A stretch of DNA of 64,000 nt, taken from Hyphococcus sp. GTDB taxonomy: Bacteria; Pseudomonadota; Alphaproteobacteria; Caulobacterales; Parvularculaceae. The notes under the pieces were generated by a model. It had not been told where the DNA came from. It ran no database searches and was given only the letters and a program-made list of their open reading frames with translations. A program made the position numbers and the translations under genes. The stretch is from assembly GCA_028284345.1 (NCBI GenBank), contig JANQRY010000003.1, forward strand, positions 558,001 through 622,000. The letters are read 5' to 3'. This document shows positions 51,049 through 60,823 of the stretch, one piece after another (the stretch's first letter is position 1; every line of letters starts with the position of its first letter).

Positions 51049-54000
51049 ATGCACGTAGAACGCCGTTTTTCCAAGGATAAGGGCGCGCCTTATGGCGCGA
51101 TCCCCTTCCGGCGAGCCGATTCGGAAATCCGGACTTTCGCCGGGGAGATCATTTTCGAGGCCCGCGACGTCGAGGTTCCGAAGGACTGGAGCCAGACCGC
51201 GGTCGATATCCTGGCCCAGAAATATCTGCGCAAGGCGGGCGTCCCCGCCGCGACCCGGCGCGTGCCGGAAAAGGGCGTGCCGAAATTCCTGCAGCGCTCC
51301 ATGCCCCATGTGGCGGCGCTGGCGAAACTCCCCGCAGAAGAGCGCTATGGCGCGGAAACCTCCGCCAAGCAGGTGTTCGACCGCATGGCCGGCGCCTGGG
51401 CCTATTGGGGCTGGAAGGCTGGCTACTTCACCGCAGAGAAAGACGCCCAGGCTTTTATCGATGAAATGCGCGCCATGCTGGCGCTGCAGATGGGGGCGCC
51501 AAACTCCCCGCAATGGTTCAACACCGGATTGCATTGGGCCTACGGCATAGACGGTCCCGGCCAGGGCCATTTCTTTGTCGATCATGAGAGCGGCGCGCTT
51601 GCCGAATCCGACAGCGCCTATGAACGCCCGCAACCGCACGCCTGTTTCATTCAGTCAGTGGACGATAATCTCGCCTCGGAAAACGGCGTCATGGATCTGT
51701 GGCGGCGCGAGGCGTTGCTCTTCAAATACGGCTCCGGCACCGGCACAAACTTTTCGAACATTCGCGGCGAGGGCGAGCCCCTGTCGAGCGGCGGCAAAAG
51801 CTCCGGCCTCATGAGCTTCCTGAAAGTCGGCGACGCCGCCGCCGGCGCGGTAAAGTCCGGCGGCACGACCCGGCGCGCGGCAAAGATGGTCATCGTCGAC
51901 GCCGACCATCCGGACATTGAAACCTTCGTCCGCTGGAAGGCGCGCGAGGAAGAAAAGGTCGCCGCGCTCATCGCCGGCTCGCGGGCGCTGGCCAAACACT
52001 TGCCGCTGATCCTCGACGCCTGCTGGGCGATGGAAGACGACGCAGCGCGCATCGATCCGAACGAAAACCCGGCGCTCCGCGCGGCGGTGAAAGCGGCGAA
52101 GACGGCGTTCGTTCCCGACGGGTCGATCCGGCGCGCTATCGAATACGCCCGCGAGGGCTATCGCGACATTGACGTCGATATTTTCGATTTCGACTGGGAT
52201 TCGGAAGCCTATCGCACCGTCTCCGGTCAGAACTCCAACAACTCCGTGCGCGTCACCGATGCGTTTTTAAAAGCCATCGCCGACGACGATGACTGGACGC
52301 TCACGCGCCGCACCGACGGCGCACCCGTCAAAACGTTACGCGCCCGCGATCTATGGGAAGAGATCTGCGCGACCGCCTGGGCCTGCGCCGATCCGGGAGT
52401 GCAGTTCCACGACACCATCAACGCCTGGCACACCTGTCCGGAAGGCGGCGACATTCGCGGCTCCAATCCGTGCTCGGAATATATGTTTCTCGACGACACG
52501 GCCTGCAATCTCGCCTCGGTCAATCTCGTCAAGTTCGAGACCGATGACGGGTTCGATGTGGACGGTTTAGAACACGCCTGCCGGCTATGGACGCTGACTC
52601 TCGAAATCTCCGTCGCCATGGCGCAATATCCGTCCGCGGCAATTGCGCGCCGGTCCTTCGACTACCGCACCCTCGGCCTCGGCTTTGCTAATCTCGGCGG
52701 GCTGCTGATGCGCGCGGGCGTTCCTTATGACAGCGACGAGGGCCGCGCGGCGTGCGCCGGCGTATCGGCGCTGATGACCGGCGCAGCCTATCGGACGAGC
52801 GCGGAAATGGCCGGCTCCCTCGGGCCGTTCGACAAGTTCGGCGACAATCGCGACGCCATGCTGCGCGTCATGCGCAATCATCGCCGCGCGGCCACGGGCG
52901 TTTCGGAAAGCGGTGACTTCGAAGGGCTCGGCGCCGAGCCGTCGCAGTTCAACGACGACGCCTGTCCCTGGCCGGACCTCGCCGAACGGGCGAAGACCGT
53001 CTGGAACGAAGCTTACGAGCTTGGCGCCCTCAACGGGTTCCGCAATGCGCAAGTTTCCGTCGTCGCGCCGACGGGCACCATCGGCCTCGTCATGGATTGC
53101 GACACGACGGGCATCGAGCCCGATTTCGCCCTCGTCAAATTCAAAAAGCTCGCCGGCGGCGGCAATCTCAAGATCATCAACCAGTCGGTACCCGCCGCAT
53201 TAAAGGCCCTCGGCTACACGGATGCGGAGATCGTCGACATCGAGGCCTACGCCCTAGGCCGCGGCACGCTCGAAGACGCGCCAGGGATCAATCTCGAAGA
53301 GTTGCGCAACGAGGGCTTTGAAGATCGCCACATCAAGGCGCTGATCGAACGCCTCAAAACCGCGTTCGACCTTACCTATGCGTTCACGCCGCAGGCGCTG
53401 GGCGAGGATTTCGTTCTGAACATTCTCGGTCTGCCGGAAACCATGCTGACCGCGACCGGCTATGAAATCCTGCGCGACATCGGGTTTACCGACGAAGAGA
53501 TTCACGAAGCCAATTTGTTCTGCTGCGGGGCGATGACCGTCGAGGGAGCGCCGCATCTGAAAGAAGAGCACTACCCCGTCTTCGATTGCGCCAACCGTTG
53601 CGGGCGCATCGGCGAGCGCTTCCTGTCGCTGGAGGCGCATCTCTCCATGATGGCGGCGGCGCAGCCCTTTATCTCCGGCGCCATTTCAAAAACCATCAAC
53701 CTGCCCTCGCAGGCGAGCGTCGGCGACTGCGCGCGCGCCTATATGCTGGGCTGGCGCATGGGGCTGAAAGCCATGGCCGTTTATCGGGACGGCTCGAAAC
53801 TCTCGCAGCCGCTGTCCGCCGCGCTGCTGGCGTCCGCCGACGACAACGATGACGAGTCCCTCGCAGACGCCGTCGCCGACGCGCCGGCGACGGAGAAGTC
53901 GAAAATCGTCGCTGAGCGCATCGTCGAACGCATCATTGAACGCACGCCCGGCCGGCGCCGGCTGCCCGACCGGCGCAAGGGCTACATCCAGAAAGCCATT

Positions 54001-54780
54001 GTCGGCGGACACAAAGTCTATCTGCATACGGGCGAGTTTGACGACGGCGAACTGGGCGAAGTCTTCATCGACATGCACAAAGAAGGCGCGGCCTTCCGCT
54101 CCCTGATGAATAATTTCGCCATCGCCGTGTCGCTCGGCCTGCAATATGGCGTGCCCCTCGATGAGTTTGTCGACGCCTATGTGTTCACGCGGTTTGATCC
54201 GTCGGGCCCGGTGCAGGGCAACGACCAGATCAAGCACGCCACGTCGATCCTCGATTACATCTTCCGCGAGCTTGCCATCTCCTATCTCGGCCGCGGCGAT
54301 CTCGCCCATGTCAATCCGGACGAGTCCTCCGTCGACGCCATCGGCCGCGGCGTGTCGGAAGAAAAAACGCAGGCCGAAGCGGCGAAACTGATTTCAAAAG
54401 GCTTCAGCCGGTCCACGGTCACCGACAATCTTGTCATCCTGCGCGGCGGGGATTTCGACCGTCTTCGCAAGGACGCCGATAGCGAGGCAAACGAAGACGC
54501 CGCCGAAGAGGAAGAGATTGTCGAAGAAGAACCCGTCGCAAAGGCGGAAACGCCGCCCGAAATCGAGGCCCAGGTGGCCAAGCTCGCCGAGGCGGTGAAC
54601 CAGAAAGCCCCCCGCGGCGTCCTGGCGAACCCGGGGCGCTCGCCAAGCCAGTCGCGCGATGAAGCCCGGATCAAGGGCTATGAAGGCGACGCCTGTCCCG
54701 AATGCGGACAGTTCACGCTGGTGCGCAACGGCGCCTGTCTCAAATGCGAAAGCTGCGGCGCGTCAACGGGTTGTTCATAA
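51049..54780 (+). CDS. nrdJ: Vitamin B12-dependent (class II) ribonucleotide reductase
   Basis: The 1243-residue enzyme reduces ribonucleotides to deoxyribonucleotides with adenosylcobalamin as radical source. It shows W-F-N-T-G-L near residue 165, the glutamate/cysteine active-site segment N-P-C-S-E-Y with the radical cysteine, G-T-G-T-N-F-S-N, and a C-terminal extension with a TSCPD-like domain ([10 protein letters not shown]). It ends in a cysteine-rich tail, C-P-E-C-G...C-L-K-C-E-S-C-G, that accepts electrons from thioredoxin. No class I or III RNR gene is visible. The start at 51049 lies 22 bases after a NrdR-type box. Confidence 0.95.
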   Translation: MHVERRFSKDKGAPYGAIPFRRADSEIRTFAGEIIFEARDVEVPKDWSQTAVDILAQKYLRKAGVPAATRRVPEKGVPKFLQRSMPHVAALAKLPAEERYGAETSAKQVFDRMAGAWAYWGWKAGYFTAEKDAQAFIDEMRAMLALQMGAPNSPQWFNTGLHWAYGIDGPGQGHFFVDHESGALAESDSAYERPQPHACFIQSVDDNLASENGVMDLWRREALLFKYGSGTGTNFSNIRGEGEPLSSGGKSSGLMSFLKVGDAAAGAVKSGGTTRRAAKMVIVDADHPDIETFVRWKAREEEKVAALIAGSRALAKHLPLILDACWAMEDDAARIDPNENPALRAAVKAAKTAFVPDGSIRRAIEYAREGYRDIDVDIFDFDWDSEAYRTVSGQNSNNSVRVTDAFLKAIADDDDWTLTRRTDGAPVKTLRARDLWEEICATAWACADPGVQFHDTINAWHTCPEGGDIRGSNPCSEYMFLDDTACNLASVNLVKFETDDGFDVDGLEHACRLWTLTLEISVAMAQYPSAAIARRSFDYRTLGLGFANLGGLLMRAGVPYDSDEGRAACAGVSALMTGAAYRTSAEMAGSLGPFDKFGDNRDAMLRVMRNHRRAATGVSESGDFEGLGAEPSQFNDDACPWPDLAERAKTVWNEAYELGALNGFRNAQVSVVAPTGTIGLVMDCDTTGIEPDFALVKFKKLAGGGNLKIINQSVPAALKALGYTDAEIVDIEAYALGRGTLEDAPGINLEELRNEGFEDRHIKALIERLKTAFDLTYAFTPQALGEDFVLNILGLPETMLTATGYEILRDIGFTDEEIHEANLFCCGAMTVEGAPHLKEEHYPVFDCANRCGRIGERFLSLEAHLSMMAAAQPFISGAISKTINLPSQASVGDCARAYMLGWRMGLKAMAVYRDGSKLSQPLSAALLASADDNDDESLADAVADAPATEKSKIVAERIVERIIERTPGRRRLPDRRKGYIQKAIVGGHKVYLHTGEFDDGELGEVFIDMHKEGAAFRSLMNNFAIAVSLGLQYGVPLDEFVDAYVFTRFDPSGPVQGNDQIKHATSILDYIFRELAISYLGRGDLAHVNPDESSVDAIGRGVSEEKTQAEAAKLISKGFSRSTVTDNLVILRGGDFDRLRKDADSEANEDAAEEEEIVEEEPVAKAETPPEIEAQVAKLAEAVNQKAPRGVLANPGRSPSQSRDEARIKGYEGDACPECGQFTLVRNGACLKCESCGASTGCS

Positions 54781-54882
54781 TTTCCTAGGGCCGGGCCGGC
54801 AATTCTCCGAACAGCCTTAATCAATAATTGACGCGCGCAAGGCAGTATTTCCGGCGTTTGGCTTCATCGCGGAATTTGCAGC

Positions 54883-55728
54883 ATGCTGAAATATATCGCG
54901 CTCATTCTTGTCTTCATGATGATGGTGTTCGCCACCATCGCCGCGATCCTGCCCGGTTCGCAATCGAAATCGAATCCGGTTGCGGATATCGGCAAGGAAA
55001 TCGCCAAGCCGCTGGCGAAAGTCGACGACATCGCGCCGGACCTTTCCAGCGCGCTCGACAGCGTGACGCTGCCCGGCCTTACGAAAGCGCCGGCCCCCGA
55101 CACGGACGCCCTTGATGAACGCGCCCTTGCCGATCATTCCGGCGCCCTGTTTTCCAACAAGGACATGCCGAAGGCGAATTTTGCGGGCTCGCTGCTCGCC
55201 AACGCCGCCTTCGACGGCGCCCTTCTCGACAGCGCCGTGCTCGAAGGCGCCAATGGCGAGGGGGTGAACTTCGCCGGCGCCCAGATGGCGAAAGCCAATT
55301 TGACGGCGAGCGATCTGCCGCAGGCGGATTTTACAAGCGCGGAGTTGCGTGAAGCAACGGCCCGCGGCGCCCGTTTCCGCGACGCGATCTTCACCGACGC
55401 CGATATTTCCTTTGCATCGTTTTCGGGCGCCGATCTCGTCGGGGCCGATTTCCGCAAAGCTTATGGCGCGGGCGCCTTTTTCGTCGGGGCCGATCTTTCC
55501 AACGCGAAATTCACCGGCGCGGACCTCACCGGCGTGCGCTTGTCCAATGCGAACCTCAAAGGCGCGATCTTCGAGGCGACCGACATGAAACTTGTCGATC
55601 TGGCGGGCGCCAATATTCACGGCGCAGACCTTTCGGGCGCGATCAATCTGACGCCGGGACAGGTCACCGCCGCCTGCGCCAATTCGGAAACGAAGCTGCC
55701 GGAAGGGTTCGCCGCGACCCGTTGCTAA
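54883..55728 (+). CDS. Membrane-anchored pentapeptide-repeat protein
   Basis: The 281-residue protein has one N-terminal helix (about residues 3-25), then from about residue 75 to 260 about 25 pentapeptide units of the A-(N/D)-(L/F)-x-x type (A-N-F-A-G, A-D-L-V-G, A-K-F-T-G, A-D-L-T-G). These form a right-handed quadrilateral beta-helix. The anchor and export signal place the helix in the periplasm, unlike Qnr-type DNA-gyrase protectors. Function is unknown. It is convergent with the transglycosylase-like gene and overlaps it by 4 bases. Confidence 0.8.
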   Translation: MLKYIALILVFMMMVFATIAAILPGSQSKSNPVADIGKEIAKPLAKVDDIAPDLSSALDSVTLPGLTKAPAPDTDALDERALADHSGALFSNKDMPKANFAGSLLANAAFDGALLDSAVLEGANGEGVNFAGAQMAKANLTASDLPQADFTSAELREATARGARFRDAIFTDADISFASFSGADLVGADFRKAYGAGAFFVGADLSNAKFTGADLTGVRLSNANLKGAIFEATDMKLVDLAGANIHGADLSGAINLTPGQVTAACANSETKLPEGFAATRC

Positions 55729-56546
55729 CGCTGGTCGTTGCGGTCAGACGCAGAGAGCCGCGTCGGATCAAGCGCCTGCAAAATACTTATCGCCAATAGC
55801 GAAAGCCGTCCCGGCATAAACGCCGGCTCGACGCTTTGCCGTGCAATCGCCGCCGGTTTTTCCGTATACGCCGTTTCGGATGCGGGCGCCGTCGATGGGG
55901 CGACCGGATTCGTTTCCGAAACGGCGGGCGCCGTCACGCGCTCGCCGAGCGACGCGGCAAAGGACGCAATCACTTCGCCAACGGTCTTCGCCCGGGCGCC
56001 GTCATAAAAGACGGGCGCGTTCGCTTTCGCCGCCTCGGGAAGAATGTCGGCGGCCTTGACCGTCGCCGCAGCGTTTAAAAGTTTGACCGCGCCGGCGGGC
56101 CCAAGGAAATGCGCCGCGTAAAGATCCGCGGCGGAAGCGGCGCGCCCGAGACGCGTTTCGAGAATGCGCGCATTTTCCTGGGTCAGTTCGCCGGCGAGTG
56201 CGGACGCGGCGGTTGCGTCGTAGCGAAGATCGAGAATTTCGGCGCGCCGCGTCGCATCGGCAACCTGAAACCGGCCGGACGCGTCCTGCGTGACATAGGC
56301 GGCCGCATCGGCGAGGCCGTGGCGGGCGCCGTAAGTCTTCACCGCGCCGAGCCATGTTTGTTCGATAAACTGAAACAGCCCCGCGGCGCTTGATGTCGTC
56401 GCCTTGGCGTTGGCGTCGAGGCTCGATTCGCGCATGGCGGTTTTCATCAGATAGTCGAAGCCGGCGCCGGTCGCCTCGCTGGCGCGCCGGATCGCGGCCG
56501 ATACGGCGCCGCTTGCCGAAACCGCTGATTGAATGTCGCCGGGCAT
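55725..56546 (-). CDS. Transglycosylase SLT-like protein
   Basis: The 273-residue protein has a lysozyme-like fold segment near the N-terminus: M-R-E40-S-S-L-D-A-N-A-K-A, T-S-S-A-A-G-L-F-Q-F-I-E-Q-T-W. E40 is the probable catalytic glutamate. It then has a helical region and an alanine/proline-rich, low-complexity tail. There is no signal peptide. Similar proteins act as peptidoglycan-cleaving enzymes for secretion, flagella or phage-like lysis. It lies about 1.2 kb from a holin-like gene on the same strand, with thiO between. Confidence 0.75.
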   Translation of the reverse strand: MPGDIQSAVSASGAVSAAIRRASEATGAGFDYLMKTAMRESSLDANAKATTSSAAGLFQFIEQTWLGAVKTYGARHGLADAAAYVTQDASGRFQVADATRRAEILDLRYDATAASALAGELTQENARILETRLGRAASAADLYAAHFLGPAGAVKLLNAAATVKAADILPEAAKANAPVFYDGARAKTVGEVIASFAASLGERVTAPAVSETNPVAPSTAPASETAYTEKPAAIARQSVEPAFMPGRLSLLAISILQALDPTRLSASDRNDQR

Positions 56547-56581
56547 GGGACAAAAATAGCCGCCAAGCCGTCAAGAAATCG

Positions 56582-57706
56582 CTAACCAAACCGGTCCGGC
56601 CGGAAAGGGGCGAGGTCAATCGCGGGCTTTTCGCCGAGAATTTCCGTCGCCAGCGCCGCTGCGCTCGCCGGAGCGAGGAGGACGCCGTTGCGGTGATGGC
56701 CGAGGGCGAGCCAGGCGCCGCGGGCTCCGCGCAGGGCGACGCCGAGGATGGGCGCCCCGTCCGGCGTCGCCGGCCGCAATCCCGCCCAGCGCGCAATCTC
56801 GGCGCAATTCTGGAGCGCCGGAACGATCTCTGCGGCGCCGTTGCGAAGGCTTTCGATGCCGGCTGCGGAAACGGCGAGGTCGTCGCGGCCCTCCTGCTCG
56901 GTGGCGCCGATGACGATGCGCCCGCCCGCTTTCGGACAGACATAGGCGCCGGGCCCGCGGATCACCCGCGTTACTGACGCGGGCGCCGGCGGCGCCGCAA
57001 TGGAAAACGCCTCGCCCTTCACAGGAAAAACTGGCGGGCGCGGGACGCCGTCGATGACCCAGCCGGACGCCGCGCCCGTGGCGACGACAATCTGGTCGGC
57101 GACAACACCGCCCCCCTCGCCAAGCGTGACGCGCCAGCCGTCCGATTGTCGTTCCGCAGCGGCGACATGATCGTCAATAAGCGACGCGCCGCGTCGTTCG
57201 AGCGATAACCTCAGCGCCGCAAAGAGTTTCACCGGATCGACCTGCGCGTCGCGCGGCGCGTGCAATGCGGCGGCGATACGGTCCGACAGCGCCGGCTCAA
57301 GGGCGCGCGCCTCGGCGCCGGTCATCAGGGCGACATCGACGCCCCGCCCCGTCAGCGCTTCATACTGGGCGTCGAGCTTTTGCGCCCCGGCCGCATCGAC
57401 GGCGACGCCGAAAACGCCGTCGCCGCGGAAATCAATGTCGGCGCCCGTCTCCTCAACAAGCGAGGCGGCAAAGGCCGGCCACATATCAAGGCTCGCGGCG
57501 CCGAGATCGTAAAGCGCGTCGCCGCCCAGCGCGTCTTCAAAGGACGGCGTGAGCATGCCGGCCGCGGCAAGGGTCGCCGGTGGGATGCGCGATGACGCAT
57601 CGATAACGGCAAGCGCCGGCGTTTTCGGCGCCAGCGCCAGCGCCCGCGCCAGCGCCAGGCCGATCACGCCGCCGCCGAGTATCGCAATGTCGTAACGCGC
57701 CTGCAT
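56582..57706 (-). CDS. thiO: FAD-dependent glycine oxidase-like protein
   Basis: The 374-residue flavoprotein begins D-I-A-I-L-G-G-G-V-I-G-L-A-L-A (FAD-binding G-x-G-x-x-G), has A-A-G-M-L, P-V-K-G-E-A-F, and ends with G-A-W-L-A-L-G-H-H-R-N-G-V-L-L-A-P. These match ThiO, which oxidises glycine to the imine needed by ThiG. The thiS-thiG pair is 11 kb away in the same window, consistent with that role, though other amino-acid oxidases of the DAO family look alike. The ATG at 57706 is used; 57724 is also possible. Confidence 0.85.
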   Translation of the reverse strand: MQARYDIAILGGGVIGLALARALALAPKTPALAVIDASSRIPPATLAAAGMLTPSFEDALGGDALYDLGAASLDMWPAFAASLVEETGADIDFRGDGVFGVAVDAAGAQKLDAQYEALTGRGVDVALMTGAEARALEPALSDRIAAALHAPRDAQVDPVKLFAALRLSLERRGASLIDDHVAAAERQSDGWRVTLGEGGGVVADQIVVATGAASGWVIDGVPRPPVFPVKGEAFSIAAPPAPASVTRVIRGPGAYVCPKAGGRIVIGATEQEGRDDLAVSAAGIESLRNGAAEIVPALQNCAEIARWAGLRPATPDGAPILGVALRGARGAWLALGHHRNGVLLAPASAAALATEILGEKPAIDLAPFRPDRFG

Positions 57707-57757
57707 CGCCGATCCGTCTTCCATCAACGCCGGACCATGACGCCGCGGGCGCGGAAT

Positions 57758-58345
57758 TCAACCGCGCTTTTCCGACGCAGCGCCGTCCGCGGGATCGGAC
57801 CCGAACGCCATCAGCCGGGTCTTTTCCTTCGAGCCCGCCGAGGAGCCGAAGAAATAATTGACCACCGCCGCGGTCATGGTGGCAAGGGCGCCCAGCATGA
57901 TCGAGAACTCCGTTTCCGTTCCCGCCGGCAATCGCCGCGCAACCATGGCGCCGAGCACGATAAAGAAGCCGAGGATGATCAGCGCGCCAAGCGCCGACGG
58001 CGTCCAGTCGTTGAGCGCAACCTGGCGCCCGCGCGCATCAGCGCGATCGCCGACGTCAATGCGCAATTCTTCTAGCCGCGTCTCCCGGAGTGCAATCTGA
58101 AATTCCTGCTCCGCTTTTTTCAGGGCAAGGAGATGCTCCGGACTTGCTGCAGCAAGAGTTTCGGCGAGCGCCTCTTCATCGGCGTCCGGGGCGCCGAAAA
58201 TAGCGCGGGAAATCTGCGCCGCCGCCGCCCCGGCGAGCGGTCCGCCGAGCGCATGGGCAAGCTGCGGCGCAACGCCCGCGATCGCCCGTTTCAGTTTGCC
58301 CCGTGATTTTTGCTTCCGGTTCGTCAAGCTTGAAGCCTCCGTCAT
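57758..58345 (-). CDS. Holin-like protein of phage/gene-transfer-agent type
   Basis: The 195-residue protein has a basic N-terminus, an alanine-rich segment (about 24-48), a charged helical part with E-F-Q-I-A-L-R-E-T-R-L-E-E-L, then D-A-R-G-R-Q-V-A-L-N-D-W-T-P, two membrane helices (about 118-136 and 147-166) and V-V-N-Y-F-F-G-S-S-A-G-S-K-E-K-T. That last pattern and the D-A-R-x-R...D-W-T-P block are typical of three-helix holins of alphaproteobacterial phages and gene transfer agents. No other phage genes are nearby except a transglycosylase-like gene 1.2 kb downstream. Holin activity is inferred from sequence likeness. Confidence 0.65.
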   Translation of the reverse strand: MTEASSLTNRKQKSRGKLKRAIAGVAPQLAHALGGPLAGAAAAQISRAIFGAPDADEEALAETLAAASPEHLLALKKAEQEFQIALRETRLEELRIDVGDRADARGRQVALNDWTPSALGALIILGFFIVLGAMVARRLPAGTETEFSIMLGALATMTAAVVNYFFGSSAGSKEKTRLMAFGSDPADGAASEKRG

Positions 58346-58674
58346 GGCGTTTCAAAAAATACCGTCACGGCAGAATACGGGCGCCGGCGCCCCATGCGGC
58401 GCATGCTGCGCCCGCAAAATTCTTTCGCGCCTCCTGCAGATTCTGACGAATACGGACGAAGTCCTTGTTTTGATTGGAATTGATTCAAAGCGCCTGAAAC
58501 CCCGCGCGCGCCAGCGCCTACAACCTCAGGGCGTTGTTTGTAACGCCGCGCGCAACAACGGCGTTACGCAGGTTTTAGAAATTTCAAATTGATTTTAAAA
58601 ACGGATCAATTCACCGTCGCCAGACTTGATTCGCGAGCCTCGCCAAGGGCCGAATCGCAACGGCGGTTGACCAT
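58346..58674. other. Intergenic region with an inverted repeat
   Basis: These 329 bases separate the holin-like gene and the antiporter-like gene and show no supported coding sequence. GTAACGCC (58540-58547) and GGCGTTAC (58560-58567) form an 8-base inverted repeat with a 12-base spacer, followed by an AT-rich stretch (58575-58610) that could hold the promoter of the rightward gene. Confidence 0.35.
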
Positions 58675-59883
58675 ATGATTTTTGCGGCGTCCGCGGCGAT
58701 CCTCGCTGCGATTCTCGTGAGTCTCGACCGGGCGAACGTTCTTGAAAAAGCAGCGCGCGCGCCAGCGCTCCTGATGCTTGCCGGCTTTGGCGTCGCCATG
58801 GTCTATCGCAGCGCCGGCGGTCCCGCCGCGCCGGCCGAATGGGTCGCCGCCGGGGCCGACGCCCTGCTCGCCGCCCTCGGCTTCGCCGCCGCGGCGCAAT
58901 TCCGGATTTCCCGCCTCGCCACCATCTGTCCGGCGTCCTTTCGCCTGACCATTGGCGGCGCACCGCTGTTCCTCATTGTCTGCGGCCTCGCCGCCTTCAT
59001 CCTGGCGCCAAACCTGACGCTCGGCTCGGCGTTTCTTCTCGCCGGCGCGTTGACGCTCAACGGCGCGGCGTTTGACCGGCGCGCGGTCGCCGACGCGCCG
59101 GCGCCCGCCGTCATCAAGGCCGCCGTCCGGCTTGAAAGCGCCGCCATTCTGGCCCTCGGCCTGCCGGTCGCAATTTTCCTCGAAGCCGCGGCGACCGTCG
59201 CGCCGGAAACCATGCCTGCGGCGACGCCGGTTTTCGAGGCGAGTTTTTCCGCCCTCGGCGCCTTCGCCCTTGGCGGGCTCGCGGGGCTCAGCGCCGCGAT
59301 CGCCGGCAATCTCGCCGCCAACAAACGCCGGCGCGCGCCTTACGCCATCGCCGCCGGCGTGATCGCCGCGCTGCTGGCCGCGCCCTTCGGCGCCCATCCC
59401 GTCTTTGCCGCGACCGCCGCCGGATTGCTGTGGGGCGAAGAAACCGCGGCGCCGTCGACGACCCGGGTGCGCATGCGCCGCGCCGTCGACAAGCTCGTCC
59501 TGCCGGCCGCCTTTTTCGCCTTCGGCGCGCTGTTGGGCCCGCAAATCCTGCAAGCGGACATGCTGACGGTGGTGTTCGCCATCGCCGCCATTACGGTCCT
59601 GCGCGCCGGCCCCCGCCTCGCCAGCCTCGGCTCCCTGTCGCTGGCCAAGGAGAGCCAGTTGTTCCTCGCCTGGTTCGGCGGCGCCCCCGGCGCAGCCTCG
59701 GCCCTGTTCTTGATCTCGCTGTTCGACGCGCCGTCGATCATGGCCCTTGACGCGGTGCTCACCGTCGGCGCGCTCACCGTGATGCTGAGCATCTTTGCCG
59801 CGCGCATCACCTCGCGCCCGCTCCTTAATGTGTTGCTGAAAGAAACCGCCGTCGCCCGCAAGCGCGCGCTTTACGTCGGGTAG
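58675..59883 (+). CDS. Degenerate cation/proton antiporter-like membrane protein
   Basis: The 402-residue protein has about 12 hydrophobic segments and the spacing of CPA1 antiporters. The active-site residues are altered. The segment corresponding to E-S-x-x-N-D-G reads L-E-S-A-A-I-L-A-L-G-L-P-V, so the N-D pair is lost. The helix-5 motif is L-N-G-A-A-F-D instead of A-P-T-D, and W-F-G-G-A-P-G replaces W-F-G-P-R-G. It is therefore probably not a standard Na+/H+ exchanger. Extremely high GC and alanine content are notable. Compare the intact family member at 4495. Confidence 0.6.
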   Translation: MIFAASAAILAAILVSLDRANVLEKAARAPALLMLAGFGVAMVYRSAGGPAAPAEWVAAGADALLAALGFAAAAQFRISRLATICPASFRLTIGGAPLFLIVCGLAAFILAPNLTLGSAFLLAGALTLNGAAFDRRAVADAPAPAVIKAAVRLESAAILALGLPVAIFLEAAATVAPETMPAATPVFEASFSALGAFALGGLAGLSAAIAGNLAANKRRRAPYAIAAGVIAALLAAPFGAHPVFAATAAGLLWGEETAAPSTTRVRMRRAVDKLVLPAAFFAFGALLGPQILQADMLTVVFAIAAITVLRAGPRLASLGSLSLAKESQLFLAWFGGAPGAASALFLISLFDAPSIMALDAVLTVGALTVMLSIFAARITSRPLLNVLLKETAVARKRALYVG

Positions 59884-59890
59884 CCGGCTC

Positions 59891-60607
59891 TTACGCCCAC
59901 TCAAACGTCTCAAGATGGGCGCGCAAATGATAGATCGACGGAAACTTCTTTAAGATCAGATCCGACCGAAGCCCGAGGCAAATCTCGCGCACCGGCGCGA
60001 TCTGTTTCCGGTAATGCGCGCGTCCGCCGGTGAGGTCGTATAAAAGCCGGATAATGGACAGAATGTCGGCGCGCCGTTCCACCGCCGGCGACCGGCCCCA
60101 TTCGTGAAAATCAATGGTGCGCAGGTGAAAGGCGACGCCGCGCCGTTCGACGAAAATATTGCCGGCGTGCAGGTCGCCGTGAAATTCTTTTCGCGCATGA
60201 ATCTCCGCAACGCCCCGGGTCAGTTCATAGATCAGGTTCAGCGCCTCGAACGCCGGCATCCGCTTGCCGCGATAGGTCGCGAGCAGATCCTCAAGGCTGC
60301 CGCCGTCGAAATATTCGGAGATAAGGCAGTCGATAAACCGGTCGCCGATCCGGACTTCCTCCGTGTGGAGATATTTAACGACAATATCGCAGTCCTTCAG
60401 CGCGTCGAGCTTGCGCGCATAGCGAACGGCCGTGCGCGACCCATGACGGCTCTTGAAATAGAGCTTCGCCGCACGAAAAAGTCCCGTCGCCTTTTCGCGG
60501 ATCTTGTAGACCTCGCCTTCAGCGCCGGCGCCGAGGCGCTCGATCACCTCATAGCGCCAGGTCAGGCGATCGCCAGGGGAAAGGCCGAAGCCTTGTCGTT
60601 TTGCCAT
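59891..60607 (-). CDS. Protein-kinase-fold protein (serine/threonine kinase-like)
   Basis: The 238-residue protein has an N-lobe G-A-G-A-E-G-E-V-Y-K (about residues 26-35) with the ATP lysine at K48 (A-A-K-L-Y), and a C-lobe with H143-G-D145-L-H-A-G-N150, the catalytic loop. The metal motif is D166-F-H instead of D-F-G. No membrane segment or extracellular domain is present. The H-G-D form resembles aminoglycoside-kinase/RIO or lipopolysaccharide-kinase types as well as Hanks kinases. It faces the divergent TipN-like gene. Confidence 0.75.
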   Translation of the reverse strand: MAKRQGFGLSPGDRLTWRYEVIERLGAGAEGEVYKIREKATGLFRAAKLYFKSRHGSRTAVRYARKLDALKDCDIVVKYLHTEEVRIGDRFIDCLISEYFDGGSLEDLLATYRGKRMPAFEALNLIYELTRGVAEIHARKEFHGDLHAGNIFVERRGVAFHLRTIDFHEWGRSPAVERRADILSIIRLLYDLTGGRAHYRKQIAPVREICLGLRSDLILKKFPSIYHLRAHLETFEWA

Positions 60608-60823
60608 CGGCGCTTCCTGTCAGAGCCGCCAGGCGCAATCAACGCCCTTTTGCGGCGGCCGCGGGGCCGGCGCGCCAGCCGCGCTCAGCGGTTGCGAGGG
60701 TCCGGGCAAGAGGGTCTAGCCCTATGAAATACGCAGATTCTTTTCAGCGCCGGCGCGGCCCGGCGATTGGCGGGCTACCGAAAATCCGCTATGCGGGTGT
60801 TTTTTTGGCGGCCGGAGAAGGTT

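Noticed and set aside
58606-59913. Open frame of 435 codons on the minus strand opposite the antiporter-like gene
   Set aside because: The translation is a low-complexity G/R/E-rich shadow of alanine-rich coding sequence on the other strand.
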